DNA of 64,000 nt from Cristatella mucedo. Its lineage: Eukaryota; Bryozoa; Phylactolaemata; Cristatellidae. Of this stretch, positions 24,601 through 36,458 are shown piece after piece. The notes under the pieces are model-generated. The model was not told the origin of the DNA. It ran no database searches and saw nothing but the letters and a program-made list of their open reading frames with translations. The stretch is from assembly GCA_009760855.2 (NCBI GenBank), contig WPIO01000132.1:860501-924500 (forward strand). The letters are read 5' to 3'. Positions within the stretch are counted from its first letter, which is position 1. Each line of letters begins with the position of its first letter. The translations under genes were made by a program, and so were the position numbers.

Positions 24601-25416
24601 CTTGTTGTCGGGTGAAATCAAGACAATAAATTCGAAAGACTGCTTCGAGATTACTTCAAATGGCTTGAAATTGAAGGTCGAGCGTGTGAGAACAGCGACT
24701 CAACCTCCAGTGTCGATTGATCTAGGGGTGTGAAAGAAGGAGAAGCCCTTCGGGGTTGCGTCTTTAATTCCGCCAATTTAATGTCCGGCCTTTTACCAAT
24801 TTTAGCCAAGTTTCAGTCAAGGCAAGCAGATCGAGCGGGGCCTTTTTTTTAGAAATAAAGTCGCTTAATAATCATGCTTTGTTGCACATTGAACGAGAAT
24901 TCCAAAGACAAGTGTGAAGTTGGGCCGCTGGAGTTATAGTTAAGTTATAGTTAGTTAGAGTTATAGTTATAGTTAAGCGGGCCTGATGACCACGAAGTTA
25001 GTGAGATGCACTGTAACGCCTGAGGGAGAACGTGCCGAGCGGCTCGATGCAATTCTAGGAGTACCAAATGAACGGGTACTCAGCTCGCAGCTCCCGCCAA
25101 ATGACTAGTGTCTCAGTTCGCGACCCGGTCCCCCCCCCGAGGCGGCCCTGGGGCGCTTTTCTTTTGTATAATTAAACTTTGCATAATTCACGGGTGTTAG
25201 CAGCATCAATAGCATCTAGGAATGCATTTGAACTACAGTAACGTAGCGATAAAAGGTACGCACATTCAATTGTGACATTCAGGTTACTAGCCGCCGGCGT
25301 ATCTAGTGTCGCTGCCGGCGTGGCATACACAGCCTGAAGCGATAAGCGCTTACATGTCCCATAATCACGTAATTTCTTCGGCACTACGGTCAAACAGCAA
25401 ACAGATTAGCTTTAAA
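21698..25416 (-). mobile_element. LINE family B copy 2, near full length
   Basis: This is the most complete family B copy, about 3.7 kb including one SINE. In minus order: 5' UTR (from 25416), AP endonuclease (ending FLIMGDFNIHFHNLSDAF, 24400-24621), linker (LKTLDIDVVRARISPSLL, 23846-24088), reverse-transcriptase start (23212-23694), catalytic core (22586-23134: [48 protein letters not shown]), C-terminal region (21804-22413) and 3' UTR with (AAT)n tail. Several frame breaks, including a 4-bp insertion at about 22630 shared with other copies, make the ORF non-functional. No ORF1 is seen. Confidence 0.87.
24101..24254 (+). repeat. tRNA-derived SINE type 1 inside LINE B
   Basis: A well-preserved copy. 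The A-box region is TGGTTTGGTCTAGCGGTTAAG, followed by a GGGCTCGAGCC B-box region, body and tail GTGAAGCGCCTGAATAGAG, ending in an (AATT)n tract. The flanks CACATTG on the left and AATTG-AATGAGATC on the right suggest a short ATTG target duplication. Confidence 0.8.
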
Positions 25417-25676
25417 CAGGTCTTAGATGTATCGGTCTCTGTATGCGATGTTCGCAAAAATTTGGTTTCGGAAGAGAATTCTTCAAGGGACAAGAAACGC
25501 TAGTAGGGCATTGTACGGGGAGGCGAGAAGGAGAGAGTCCCAGGCGTTTAATGACGCACGCATGCTCACAAAGCCGCTGGCGTAGGCGCACAAAATATGT
25601 TAGCTGATTTAACAGCCTCATTCATATAGCGGCAGAAGAGCTTTACCGGCTATTATTGCAACTTGCAGTGGGCAAT

Positions 25677-26225
25677 AGTATAATAGTATAATTCATTTGT
25701 ATAGTGCCCTAAGTGAACCTATGTATGTATGTATGTATGCATCTCCGTCTGTAACTCCACAAAGCCACAAAGGCTATGTGGGTGTTACGCAGGATAGCTT
25801 TTGTATTTCGCACTCACAGCCTTTGCGGCTTTTGGTTCGCATTCGGTAGTCAACAGTCTTACTTCATCTCACGCAACAAAGAGAAAGTTGGAAGCATAGC
25901 AGAGTCAGGAGAGCAGTTGAGGTAGCGAGTAGCATGGAAGTAGCAGCTCAGGACCCTGGAAAGGATGAGCCATAGTCGGCAGCAGGAGAGTAGTTGTCGT
26001 TTCGTAAGAATCGTGGAAGCGAGTTCAATAGTATAAGACCTGCAGAGCTAAAGCCTTTGTCGCCAACGATCTTTAAGAGGAGGAATCGAAAGGCTAATCT
26101 ATTGTCCAAACAGGTCCTGAATCTCTATTCAGGTGCTTCATACATGCCACGGGGCTAGAGCCTACGACCTCGACCTTAACCTTGGTCGGGGCGAGCATCT
26201 TAATCGCTGGGCCAAACACCAGCGC
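25677..26225 (-). repeat. SINE type 1, itself split by a LINE A fragment
   Basis: The tail (ATTCATTTGTATAGTGCCCT) lies at 25677-25720. The remainder (ATCTCTATTCAGGTGC through GGGCCAAACACC) lies at 26121-26225. The LINE A 3' fragment lies between them. Confidence 0.75.
25721..26120 (-). mobile_element. LINE family A 3' fragment nested in a SINE
   Basis: It begins with a (TATG)n tail and carries the family A 3' UTR and the last part of the ORF up to the zone matching TTGTCCACACAGGACCTGA at about 2187. It is 400 bases long and 5'-truncated. Confidence 0.8.
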
Positions 26226-27062
26226 GGCAATGAAGGATCGCCCGCTGCAGGAGTCGAACCCACGACCTGGCCGAGAAGAGCGAGCACCTTACCTCCGGGG
26301 CTATGACGCAGGGGCGCTGCAACATTTCTCCCCCCGCCGCCGCCGAGAGTAAACGGCAATATCCGACGACCTGGCTGAGGTGGCAGCGCTCGCGACCGAA
26401 ACCTGCGGACTGGCCGGTTCCCCGCGAGTCTCATCGGTAGTCTGCGCGAGCGAGCGGTGGCCCAGAAACGGCAGCAGTCGCCGCCTGTCCGTCGGCATGG
26501 CGCTCCGGCTCCCGGTAGCACTGCTCCGTTCCGCTAGCTGTCGGCATGCCTGCGTGCATCGGTGCTGCACCTACAAGTCGCTAGCCGCGATGCGAGGCCC
26601 CTGGCGTCGCCAATGTTCGTCGCACGCGGGCTGAGCCTACTAGCACCGCCACGAGCGCCGCGTTTGCGGCTTATTTGTGGCCGGACGACGTGGAAGACGC
26701 CATATCCCGTCTGTAACGACCACCATTTTTAAATGAAATTCCAGCGACGGAAACGCGAGCTGGCCGCGCGGTCTCTCGCCGTTTGTAGTCTGGCCCCCTA
26801 TGGCTGGGGAATTAACCGCCTCCCCCCGCGCGGTGAACTTCCGTGTTCATTCCAGCGCGGCAGCGCGCGGTCCCGCAATTGGGTTGCCAAGTACGCCGGG
26901 CGATGCTCCACCCACCGTCTAATGTCGGCCAATCCGAACCTCAGTTTCGCCACCAACATGGCGTCTGCTATGGATGCGTGCGAGTGACTGCTTCCTGCCG
27001 GTGCACCGGAAAGCGAGCAGCGCACGGACGAGCATTTATGCGGCGCGGGTACGCCGGTATAA

Positions 27063-27115
27063 ATGGCGGAGGGCGCAGTGGTCCAACGTGGTAGTCGGTT
27101 TCGCGAGTTTCTCAG
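27063..27115 (+). CDS. Two-TM gene exon 1 (proposed)
   Basis: ATG at 27063 has A at -3 and G at +4. It encodes 17 residues (MAEGAVVQRGSRFREFL) and ends AG|GTAGTC, a modest donor. Phase fits the exon 2 acceptor exactly. The frame of exon 2 has stops just upstream and no suitable ATG of its own, so an upstream exon is needed. Confidence 0.45.
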
Positions 27116-30100
27116 GTAGTCTGTGCATGCGCTAATCGAGGCCTACTAGCGCCCGTTGCTTGCCGGCCCGCTTGCAGCGGGCTCTCGCTGTCCTCCGGGC
27201 TGAAAAAAGCGTCTCGCGGTTCGCGGTTCGCGGTTCGCGGCAACTCGGCGCATGCTCTGTGGCTCGCCTGTTAAACCGTGCCGTCTCGTATTCGTAATCT
27301 TGGGCGGGAGACTTGTGCTGCTGCAGTGGAGGCTGGGACGTAGCGGTCCAGCGAAGCGGCTCGGAGCAAGGTCGCGGGCGCCTGACAAGGCCGCGGGCGT
27401 TCGCTCGCTAGCTAGCCGCTTGCACCGCGCTCGGCGACTGATGATGATACATCGACCGCCGCGCTTGCTTTTTGACCCGCCATTGCATTTCTCGCAGAAC
27501 TCTGAAAGGGCGTCTGATCGTCACGACGTGCTTCTTTCTCGTTCCGACGGCCGTCACGCTGACGATGGTAATAGTGCAGTCGACGTGCAACCCCAAGTCG
27601 TGGGAGTGCTCGTACATGGGCCCCGCGTTCATGTTCCTCGGCCTCGGCTTTAGTTCGGCCGTGTTCATCGTCACCATTCGTTACTGTCGGCAGCTGCAGC
27701 GGGAGCGGCATCAGCAGAGGTGAGTTTATTCGGCTGACTTGCCCAGCATCCCCCTCTCTCAGACCCGTGCTTGACAAAGCTGGGGCCGCCAATGGCTAGA
27801 TAGACGCTTGTGTACTTTCGCCTACGTCTGAGCTAGGCCAAAGCCCAGGCTCGTAAAGATGTATGCCCACGCACACAGATGTACACGTGCATCCGTGCCT
27901 CTTGGTTGCTCGTCTGCAGTTTTCTCATCCTCAGTTTCCCCGTTTTCACCCCCAAAGCTCGCCTCTCTCCTGATCGTCGACACTCTCTCCTGCTTTGTCG
28001 TTTTAGTAAGTCTTTTGGTTGTCGAAATCGCCCTGACCCTACATGGCCAATTTCCTCAACGCCCTGTAGCTACTAGAGGTCAGCATTAGATCGCGTGCAC
28101 GATCTGGCTGCAGCTTCGCTTGTCTCGGACTGGGCGTGTGGGTTGGTACGCAATGGCTGCTCAGTCGCAGCGTTTGCAGTAGGCAGGTCTGATCGAGTTA
28201 CTGCACCATTCTTTCTCTGCACTGTTGTCTTCCTGAGGCCTCCCAGGCCTACTTATCGAACGGCTAATTCCTAGATATCGCACGGCAGGTGCTAGCAGTA
28301 GTTAGTGTGGCAGAAGTGACTATGCACTAGACCAGCGGTTCTCAACCTGTGGGTCGCGATCCCTTTGGGGGTCGAACGACCCTCTCACAGAGGTTGCCTA
28401 AGACCATCGGAAAACGCACATTTCCACATTTTGCACACGATAATTTTATGGTTTCTGGTCGCCACTACACGAGGAACTGTATTGAAGGGTCGCGGCATTA
28501 GGAAGGTTGAGAACCACTGCACTAGACGGAGCTCGGCGCTGCCTGCAGGGAAAGTGGATTGATCGGTAGTGTGGCCTGATTCGTCGGCTATGCAGGCCTA
28601 TCGATGGCACGTGCCTAGAAATCAATAGCGCTGTCTGCACTGCCAGGCAGAGGAGGGAGCCCTTTGCAGTACTCCGGTCGTTGTCTGAATCGTCCGTGTT
28701 TCTTTCATCCAGCCTCGAGCAGCCTCTTTCTTCTTGGACACGGCTGCCAACGATTGCCGAACTGTGACTGGCTCCCAGTCGATGTTGCCGACCTACTCAA
28801 CTAATGACCGGCCCGTAGCTTGAATAGCAGCTGGTGCCTACCAGGTGGCCGGATGGCTGATTATGTGGCTCGATTACCTGCTATCGATCTCATGGTCTCT
28901 GGGTTGTGAAGGTCTGCCAGCCGGGTCAGTCTGTCTGCTACTGCCTGCTAGGCCTGCCAGCCAGTTGCAGCTACTGTGCAGCATTCAGAAGTCCTTCTGC
29001 TTGCTTGCCTTGCCATCTGGCGATTTGACCATCGGCATGCTCCTTAGGGGCTCCAGTGTTGCCCACCTTACCCGGCTGGTGTTGATCAATGAATGAGGGA
29101 CTAGGTAGCCACAAGCTATGCACCATCATCGTCCATCGCGGGTTGTAATTAGATACGTCGGCATTAATTACTGTGTTAAACTGCACTGAATCAACCTCTG
29201 CTGTCAGTCACGAGCTAGTGTTAATGCATAAATATTTGATCACCACATGTGTGTGTGTGTTTGTATGTGTGTGTGTGAATATATGAGAAGTCATCAGATT
29301 CCATTGGCAACCAGACAAAACAACATTTTGGCCGTGTTGTTGCTCCTGCACGTGCACTCGACCGATGTGCCTGTTTGTGTCTGTGTCAAGGCACTGTTTG
29401 ATGGTTGTACATTATTCATGTGCCTTGTACCTTGCTTTGCTTGATGGCCAACCCTGATCAACAGGGCTCAGGACAAAGGAAAACTGCTCTAGCAGCACTT
29501 TTCCTTTGTCTGCCAGCAGGCTACCGAGCAGTCGCAGCAGCTGCACTACCACTGCTGCTGCTTCTGCCGCCACCGCTGATCTACTGAGGCACTGCTAATG
29601 CTTAAGCCCTATGTATGTATATATCATCGCAAGTGATTCCGGAAAGCCACAAGGACTAAGTGGGTGTTAAGTTAGGGCATTCAAACCCTAAGCGGCTTTC
29701 GGTGCATATATGTTAGTCAACAGATTCCATCTCACTTAAAGAAGAGGAACTGAGTATCGGTAGGGCAATCGAGGATGTGAGTAGCATGGAAATAGTAACA
29801 TCGGATGGATGCAAAGGATATGCCTCAGTCAGCAGCACGAGAAAAGATGTCGTTGGATACGAATTGTGGAAGTGAGTTGGACAGTGTAAGACATGCAGAG
29901 CAAAAGCTTCTGTCGCCCTAATGCAAAGGAATGAAATAGCTAATTTATCGTCCTTGGAGGACTTGAGAACACGAGGAAGCTGAAAATCGAGCAGCAGTTC
30001 AGCTAGTTGGGCCAGACTAAGAATTTCGCTCTGTATTCATTGATCAACAGGGAACCATCGAGCTCATTCTGCAAAGAAGACAACATAAACTAACCTCTTG

Positions 30101-32754
30101 GATCTGTTGACCAGCCTAGCCATATTCATCGCCTTCTGCAGTGGCTTGGGACCTTTTTCGGTAGCCCACCCAAAACTGAATTACAAGAATTCAGTCTAGA
30201 CAGAATCAGAGAGAGCCAGTAAGATCTTTAGCCTGCCATTTTAGGCTGGCAGTTCGTAATCTTAGACATGGCTAGCTGTCGAAGCACTTCCTAATAAAAA
30301 ACTTGTATACAGAAAGCGGACACAAAATCAAAGATGGCACCTAAATTCCAAGCACACGATGATGGTCGAACTACAGCACCACCACTTAGGAGACAAGTTT
30401 CCAAGTCCAGCTATACACCTGAGGTGTCCTATGAGTAGGAGTTCGAATGTATACTGTCCTGATTTGACCCATGAGTCAAGGTGCTTGCCTTTGATGATCG
30501 AGGTCAAGGTGAATGCATTTGATGATCGAGGTCGTGGGCTCGAGCCCTGTGGCATATGTGAGTCACATGGGTAGAGATTAAGTTCCCTTAGGGTGCTGTT
30601 TAAAGGAATTGTATATATTTTTTCATATTGCTTAGCTTAAGAAAATTGGCCTACGTTCAGGACCTGGATTGCAGGCATTTAGCTGATTTCGATAGTTTAA
30701 ATGACTATGTATAGCTGGACGTCGGCAGTATAGAAGTGATAGCTGATGCTACGGGCTCGTGTCGCTTTTTCAAGTGGCTCATTAGAAATGGAGAGCAGTG
30801 AAGGGCCGAATATAGACCCCTGTGGAACTCTACATGTGATTGGTCTGCTTGATAGAACTTGGCCAGCACACGACAAAGACAATTTTGATTCGAACGATGC
30901 CGGAGCCATCATCCACCATATAGATTGTTCTCAATCGGTCAAGTTTGATATCTCTATCACTAATGTCAAATACAACCGATTAATCAAGCACGACCAGGGC
31001 AGTGACTTGCAGTAACTTTTGCTGCAACATTTCCGTGGCATTCAGACCGGACATCTGCTAAGTGTATGCCAGCATGGCCTGCTTTGGTATAGTGGGATCA
31101 TCTCTCGTCTGAGGTTCGTCTCAGTGGCCATAGGGAAGTTTATAGAGCAGACTAGGAGTGATGCGCCCGGTGAGGGGCAAGGGGAAACAGGAGCAGCTGA
31201 CTGTCGATTCAGCTTCTCCTTGTTCCAGCAGGCAAGTGAAGTGCACCGGATGGACTGCTTGGAAGCTCTTTTCATGTCTGTCTTTGGAGGCTTGACAGCA
31301 GGACGAGCTCAGTGTCAGTCTTAAGAGTTCTGTCAGCACCCTGCATGGCTCTCGTCCAAGAAGCTATTTAGTGATTTATGTGTTCTTGCATTTTCTCTTA
31401 TGTCAGACTGCGCACCTTCTGGTTCTGTGAGCATTCAGTTCGGTGGTGTTAGGTGGCATATGCATTAATTGTCTATGGGCATGCCGAACCTTGACCATGG
31501 TTGCAAATGCCAAGTTCAGAGTCTGTGACTTGTGGTTTGCAGACTTAACTACATCAAATCATGCAAGCCTTATAATTTTTTATAGCCCACAACCACAAAG
31601 TTAGAAATTCATTATTGGCTTTCCTGAAAAGCATCATGCCATATTTGCTACGATCTAAACCAACACTTGCAAGAATCGGCACCTACTTTATCACAGACTC
31701 GAATAAGCCATAGACAGTTTATTTGTTACTGCCTTGGGAGTCTCACTCTTGGTACACATTAGCGATGCGAGTGGTTGCATGCGAAGCAGCACCGGCTGAT
31801 TTACATGTAGAGTAATCGCAATACTAGCATACACAATTGCAAGAGGAAGTTGTCGTGACTTAGTGCCATCTGTTTATTTAACATTCTTAGTAAGTCAAAG
31901 CACTGAAATTATCGTTCCGAATCAATGAGTCTGCATGTCTTCGGCATGTAACTTCATTTGTTGCATGGCTGGACACTAGAGCCAATCAGGGCTCTCGGCC
32001 GTTCATCAGCAATTAGATTTTTTGAAGTTCCTCACACCTTGATTATAATGTTGTCGGTGCGAAAGGTATCTGACATGCACAATCTTTTTGCGAACGCATG
32101 TAATCATTTGGTGGTTGTTCCTTGGCCCATGACAGAAGTCATATGAATTGTTCGTGCTAGCTACTCTTGGCTCTTAAAGGGCGATTCGATGGTAAAGCTA
32201 GCTATTACAGCCCAACCATGGAGCACTGACATCGAAGCACTGCAAAAAAGTTTGACGTCTACTCTATGGTACCACCAACTATTTGGTGACACACGGGAGG
32301 TCGCCTGGTATGAAAAGGTCACATAATGCTGCTTGAGTTAATGGCAAAAATATAGGGAATCAATCACAGCACACTTTTGCCGTTAATACCGTCTGATGTC
32401 TATGGTGCATCCGCCTGCTGAAGCCTTATTTGGCAGGGGGTTCCATTCCAAAACTTGTTTCAAGATGGAGTGTGTATGAAATAATAATTTCCCATGTGTT
32501 GCCCAGATACCTCAACCAGCTGCAAACATGTACCTCGATGTACCAAGGTTCAACAGGTTGGGATGCAAGTCGCAAATGGTTCAGAGATCGATACATTGGT
32601 TACATGTAGTCATTTTGCTTTCATTTTACTTTCGGATTAGACATGGTTTGCATACTCATTTTTAAGGCTTTTCTTTTATGTGGAAATCTCAAACTAACTT
32701 CAGATCCCATGTAAAGTGCCTTGAAAGAGTTCTCTGAGGGGGCTATATCAAATA

Positions 32755-32791
<37 letters not shown>

Positions 32792-34819
32792 TATAACATA
32801 TTTGTTTTTGAAAGGTACCCGATACAAATATTCGATTGTTGGGCTAATCTTCTCAACATTTACCCGTAACCCCTAACTATTGCTGACTGCCATGTAAGTT
32901 TGGGGAGCCGGTGAGCCCCCCTTCCCCACCCGGCAATTGATCAACAAGACTGGCGAACAGCCCCCTCCGACCATCACCCCTTCCCTGCATTGCCTCCAGA
33001 CAGTTTCTCACTTTCGATAGTCATTTACTGCCTACCAGACAATGGCTGCCTCGAAGTAGAGGCAGACCCCATCCAAATGCACCCAAACAGTTTCCTCATA
33101 ATGTAGCAATACCCGGGGGCCGGAAATTGCACCTGAGTATTCAAACGCCCCTTGGCCAAGATATTAAGAACACATGATGATCTTAGGCATTAACTAATGA
33201 AGGCCTGATTGAGGTAGTACCTTATCGTGAATGTCGCTAGTTCATGGTTGCCCACCTAACCGATTCTGTGCTAATGACAAGGCAGTATATGTAGAAAAAG
33301 CTTTTGGGCAGTCTGCTAGGGAAAGCCACTTGTTTGTGATACGATGGTTGTGCTTCCAGAGTCGTATTAGTTCTGCATTACGGGCCTCTATAAGTTACTA
33401 GATTTGCACACAGACTGAGTTGGAATTCAACCCTTAACAATATTTTGCTGTTATCACAACGTGCTGTAAAGGTTGTGCTTGCAGTGGCTTGGTATGCTCA
33501 CATCACTATTCATATTGTCGAACAACTAGAGAGTTGTTTAACAGAATGTGCAGCTGTCAGCAATGCCCAGTTAGACAGACGCACGATGCAATCACCCTGC
33601 TCTTGACCCATAGTGGTTTCTGTCTTGGCGTCATGGCATATATTTGCTCTCTGAAGTTTGTTCTATGTCTGAGCGTGCTGAACGTGCACTTACTTTTCGT
33701 TGCACGAAAGTGTTTCCTCCATACCTTACATATAGTCTGCATTGTTACCTGCATCCGATCAGGTGCCATTGTAGGTCGACTAGCTATGGGCACTGTCGTC
33801 ATCTGGCGATGCATTTCCCAAGCTTCTCTCGTCAGCTGCTCTACTGTGCTGGTGTAATGCGCTACTCTGCTGGTATTTTGCATGTTGACACTGGGCATGT
33901 CACCTCTAGCCATGTCATGCAAGTTGGCATTGTACATGTTACCACTAATCATTTGACTATGCTTTCCTAATCTTTTGACTTTTCATATGACTATGCCTTG
34001 GCCGAGCTGCACCGCAATCGGTTCTGTACGAGCCCCATGCAGAAACAGCTTCTGATTGGGGAGGGTCGAAGGAAAGCTAAATCGGCTCGAGCTCGACCGA
34101 GACGCAAAGCTGCCCTCACTGGGCTGTGTGGCCCAGCATGTCCCCCTTCGCCGATGGCAACCACAAATGCATATGTAATGTGCCTAGAAAGAGTTTAAGT
34201 TCTCTGATGGCCCTATGCAAGTGTATTATTATTATTATGGTTGTGTACTAACTAACCCCATGTTGCCCTATTGGAGTTTTTTCCACATTACATAAAGCTT
34301 TTGCAATTATTCTTAACAATTTTTAGGATGGCTGGTGCTGCAGCTCAAAATGACCGGTGGCAGGAAGCAGGCTACTACAACGCCGATGGAGATGGCAGTT
34401 ATTCTCAGCAAACTAGCATAGCAGTACATGATGACAGCAACCTTGATGGCCTCGGTAATAACAGTGGAGATGCAGCAGATTCTCACGGCAGACCTGCGAT
34501 GATCGTTTATTGGATAGAAGGTGTGCCTCTCAGGGACTCGTATGCCGGTGCTTCCATAGTGGATGCACCACCTCCTTATGGGCAGGTGGCTTGTCCGACT
34601 CACACTGGCACCGCGAGCATCAGCCCGTCGCCAGCGCCTCTCCTCACTGCTGGTTTGTTGCATGCTCATCACATCACTGACCAACATGATGCAGATCGTG
34701 TAGGGATGCTCTCACCAATGGTAAAGCGCCCTGGACCCGGGGCTGACGATGATGTGAACAGCTACAACGACAAGGACTTGCCGAACTATGAGGACTTCCT
34801 GAGATCTAATGCTCGATGA
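27063..34819 (+). CDS. Two-TM protein with PPxY tail (3 exons)
   Basis: Exons 27063-27115, 27498-27719 and 34327-34819 join in phase (AG|A Arg, AG|G Arg) to give about 255 residues. After a short basic N-terminus come two hydrophobic segments, about residues 23-43 (TTCFFLVPTAVTLTMVIV) and 59-80 (FMFLGLGFSSAVFIVTI). Between them is a small loop with two Cys (STCNPKSWEC). The acidic, Ser/Gly-rich tail carries DAPPPYGQV, a PPxY motif of the kind bound by WW domains of NEDD4-type ligases, and ends LPNYEDFLRSNAR. The layout recalls small vertebrate TMEM proteins such as TMEM51, but I do not assert orthology. Intron 2 is 6.6 kb and full of mobile elements. Confidence 0.65.
27498..27719 (+). CDS. 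Two-TM gene exon 2 (both membrane segments)
   Basis: The acceptor is GCATTTCTCGCAG|AACT (27496-27497) and the donor strong, CAGCAGAG|GTGAGT (27720). It encodes TLKGRLIVTTCFF through RQLQRERHQQ, with a basic stretch right after the second helix. By the positive-inside rule this puts the C-terminal tail in the cytoplasm. Confidence 0.72.
28333..28519 (+). mobile_element. SPIN-like hAT MITE, complete
   Basis: This is a 187-bp element with matching ends (CAGCGGTTCTCAACCT on the left; reverse of the right end CAGTGGTTCTCAACCT). It is flanked by a perfect 8-bp direct repeat, CACTAGAC (28325-28332 and 28520-28527), the hallmark of hAT insertion. The inner blocks GGGTCGAACGACCCT and GCCTAAGACCATCGG match, from memory, the SPIN/URR1 family of hAT MITEs. 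It encodes nothing. It sits in intron 2 of the two-TM gene, 0.6 kb after the donor. Confidence 0.88.
29611..31005 (-). mobile_element. LINE family A, old copy in the intron
   Basis: It begins with the TATG tail and eroded 3' UTR (AGCGGCTTTCGGTGC), then carries C-terminal and reverse-transcriptase remnants. The minus reading at 30697-30912 includes ITCRVPQGSIFGPSLLSI. Many stops are present. A SINE is inserted at about 30457-30612. Confidence 0.75.
30457..30612 (+). repeat. SINE type 1 inside LINE A
   Basis: B-box region GTCGTGGGCTCGAGCCCTG, then the tail with GAGATTAAGTTCCCTTAGGG. An internal stretch, GATCGAGGTCAAGGTGAATG, is partly duplicated. Confidence 0.65.
31006..32704. other. Intron sequence without recognised features
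   Basis: Within intron 2 of the two-TM gene. No exon, RNA or repeat could be supported. Confidence 0.3.
32705..32792 (+). mobile_element. LINE 3' end stub with (ATT)n tail
   Basis: TGTAAAGTGCCTTGAAAGAG, then GGGGGCTATATCAAATACATT and an (ATT)n run: the conserved L2/CR1-type 3' end without any ORF. Confidence 0.75.
33868..34238 (+). mobile_element. LINE family B-like 3' UTR and tail
   Basis: Contains the 3' UTR repeats with GGGCATGTCACCTCTAGCCATG and, after unrelated-looking sequence, GTGCCTAGAAAGAGTTTAAG plus a short ATT tail. It ends 88 bp before exon 3 of the two-TM gene, so a LINE tail lies next to the splice acceptor. Confidence 0.6.
34327..34819 (+). CDS. Two-TM gene exon 3 (cytoplasmic tail)
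   Basis: The acceptor is a T-rich tract ending TTTTTAG|GATGGC. It encodes 163 residues with the PPPY motif near its middle, a proline-rich SISPSPAPLL stretch and LPNYEDF close to the C-terminus. The stop is TGA 34817-34819. The internal ATG right at the exon start could be mistaken for a translation start, but the phase match to exon 2 argues for splicing. Confidence 0.7.
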
Positions 34820-36419
34820 CCTCGACAAATAGCACGTGGGTGATGCTTGCCTCACATGCTTTATTCCTAAAGTCAGTCGAGCACTACTTGTTCTCATCTC
34901 GAAGTAACGAGCAGGAGAGAATTGTCGACATACATCGGGGAACTGTGTGTACGCATGTTTATGCTACGACCTGTTGTGTGACTGCTGTTCACCTTGTGGT
35001 CCACCTGTTGTGAGCATGTCTGGGCCGTAAGGAAATCTGCTTTCCTGTTAAGGAGGAGCCCATTTCAACTGGCTGCTGCTCAAATGTCCCGTTCACTCGT
35101 TTTCCTGCTTATGTAGTGAAACCCGCAGAACACGCATAGCCTACTTTTAGCTGAAGCCCTTCGATAATGCCGTTTCTTGCAACTGATCTCGTGATAGTGT
35201 GCTGCACACATCCATGCAGCATGGATTTGGCTTGCTAGTTGCAAGCCGAACCCGAATTTGCATGATGGATACCTTGTGGCCTTTTTGTTTTTGTGTGCCG
35301 CGAGGTTCGTTCGTATATGCCAAAAGATTTGTTGATACCTAAAGCAGCTTGTTTTCTGATCCGTTGGCCTTTATGCCGCCCCAAAGGTGGAGATAGGCGT
35401 GAGGAGATGGGCTGTATAGTGATTGTAATTCTTGTTAATGCGATTCATCAATGCGATTCACACTTGACTGTTGAAGCAGTAGCATGCCAACAGCCAGCCT
35501 GGGTAGCCGTTTAGAAATTTCTATCGAATTGTGACATTTATTTGAGGTTAACGAGAACTAATCCAAATTGTTCAGCCTCCAATGCAGCCATAGCAGGTGG
35601 AGTGCAAGTAGATGCCAGGTGAATCATCTTTAACTGCCGACTATTAGTCGGAATAGTTTTGCATAGAAGCGCTTAATGTAAGTGTCGATGGAGCTAGTTT
35701 TTTAGTTGAATGCCCTTTGGATGAACATTGTCGTTGGTTGACCTGAATGTCAGGCCTCCAAGGGGTCGAGCACTGTTTAGACACTAATGAAGCCGGGTAC
35801 CATCCTAGCTTTTCAGTACCCCTATTCAGGGCAGTGACAGAACCGTGGGTGTGGCTGACTGGGAGAATGGGCTAGATTGCTTGGCTAGATTAGTTCTCGT
35901 CAGTGGACCTAGCGATGGTTAGATTAGTTGTCGTCATAGGACCTCATGAATACTTGCACTCCTTATGGGGCAACACGAAGACACCTTTTACTTGCAGCCC
36001 TTGATTGCAGCAATGCATTTGATAGAGATTTGATGTGGTATGCTGCAGCCCTTGTCTCAGGTACCGGTCGTAAATCCAATATTAGTAGGAGATTTTCGAC
36101 CTGAATTTTGGTATATCCACGGTTGTAAAAAAGCTCGACTGAGAGCAGTATGCCTGATTTCGAGTACAGCTATTCTCTGCAAGTACACACAGTCTTATGA
36201 AATCAGTGTGGTCTTGGCTGCTGTGGCTGCTACTACGTTCGTGTAATTTGAAGATTTTCTTCAATGCCAGGCACACTGAAGTTCTGCTCAGCATGTACAA
36301 ATATTTATTGACAGCCCAAAAACAAACGTACTGTTGATATGGAAGCGTTTGGTGTGACCTCCCCAAACCGCGATCTCATTCTGGCTAGGCATAGTGGCCA
36401 CAAGCTTCTGAGTTTTCAC

Positions 36420-36420
<1 letters not shown>
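34820..36420 (+). other. 3' flank of the two-TM gene
   Basis: Presumed 3' UTR and intergenic DNA. No AATAAA close to the stop codon was identified and no further exon is supported. Confidence 0.3.

Positions 36421-36458
<38 letters not shown>

Larger units (their letters stand above)
25590..26325 (-). repeat. SINE type 2, split by a nested SINE type 1
   Basis: The left part (25590-25676) and right part (26226-26325) together match the 775-980 copy. The body ATTTAACAGCCTC is on the left. GAAGGATCGCCC and an eroded B box (GAGTCGAACCCACGACC) are on the right. The direct repeat GGCAAT (25671-25676 and 26226-26231) marks the target duplication of the inserted SINE. Confidence 0.7.
26150..27750 (+). 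promoter_or_regulatory. CpG-rich island around the two-TM gene start
   Basis: GC content and CpG density are far above the flanks. It covers the proposed start codon at 27063 and both 5' exons. A TATAAATGG string at 27059-27066 overlaps the start codon itself, so it is more likely coding context than a TATA box. The segment 26578-26720 is a dispersed repeat with a relative at 54.1-54.27 kb. Confidence 0.5.

Noticed and set aside
34271-34327. Start of the two-TM tail protein at an upstream in-frame start
   Set aside because: This stretch is the polypyrimidine/acceptor region; phase-matched splicing from 27719 explains the frame better.
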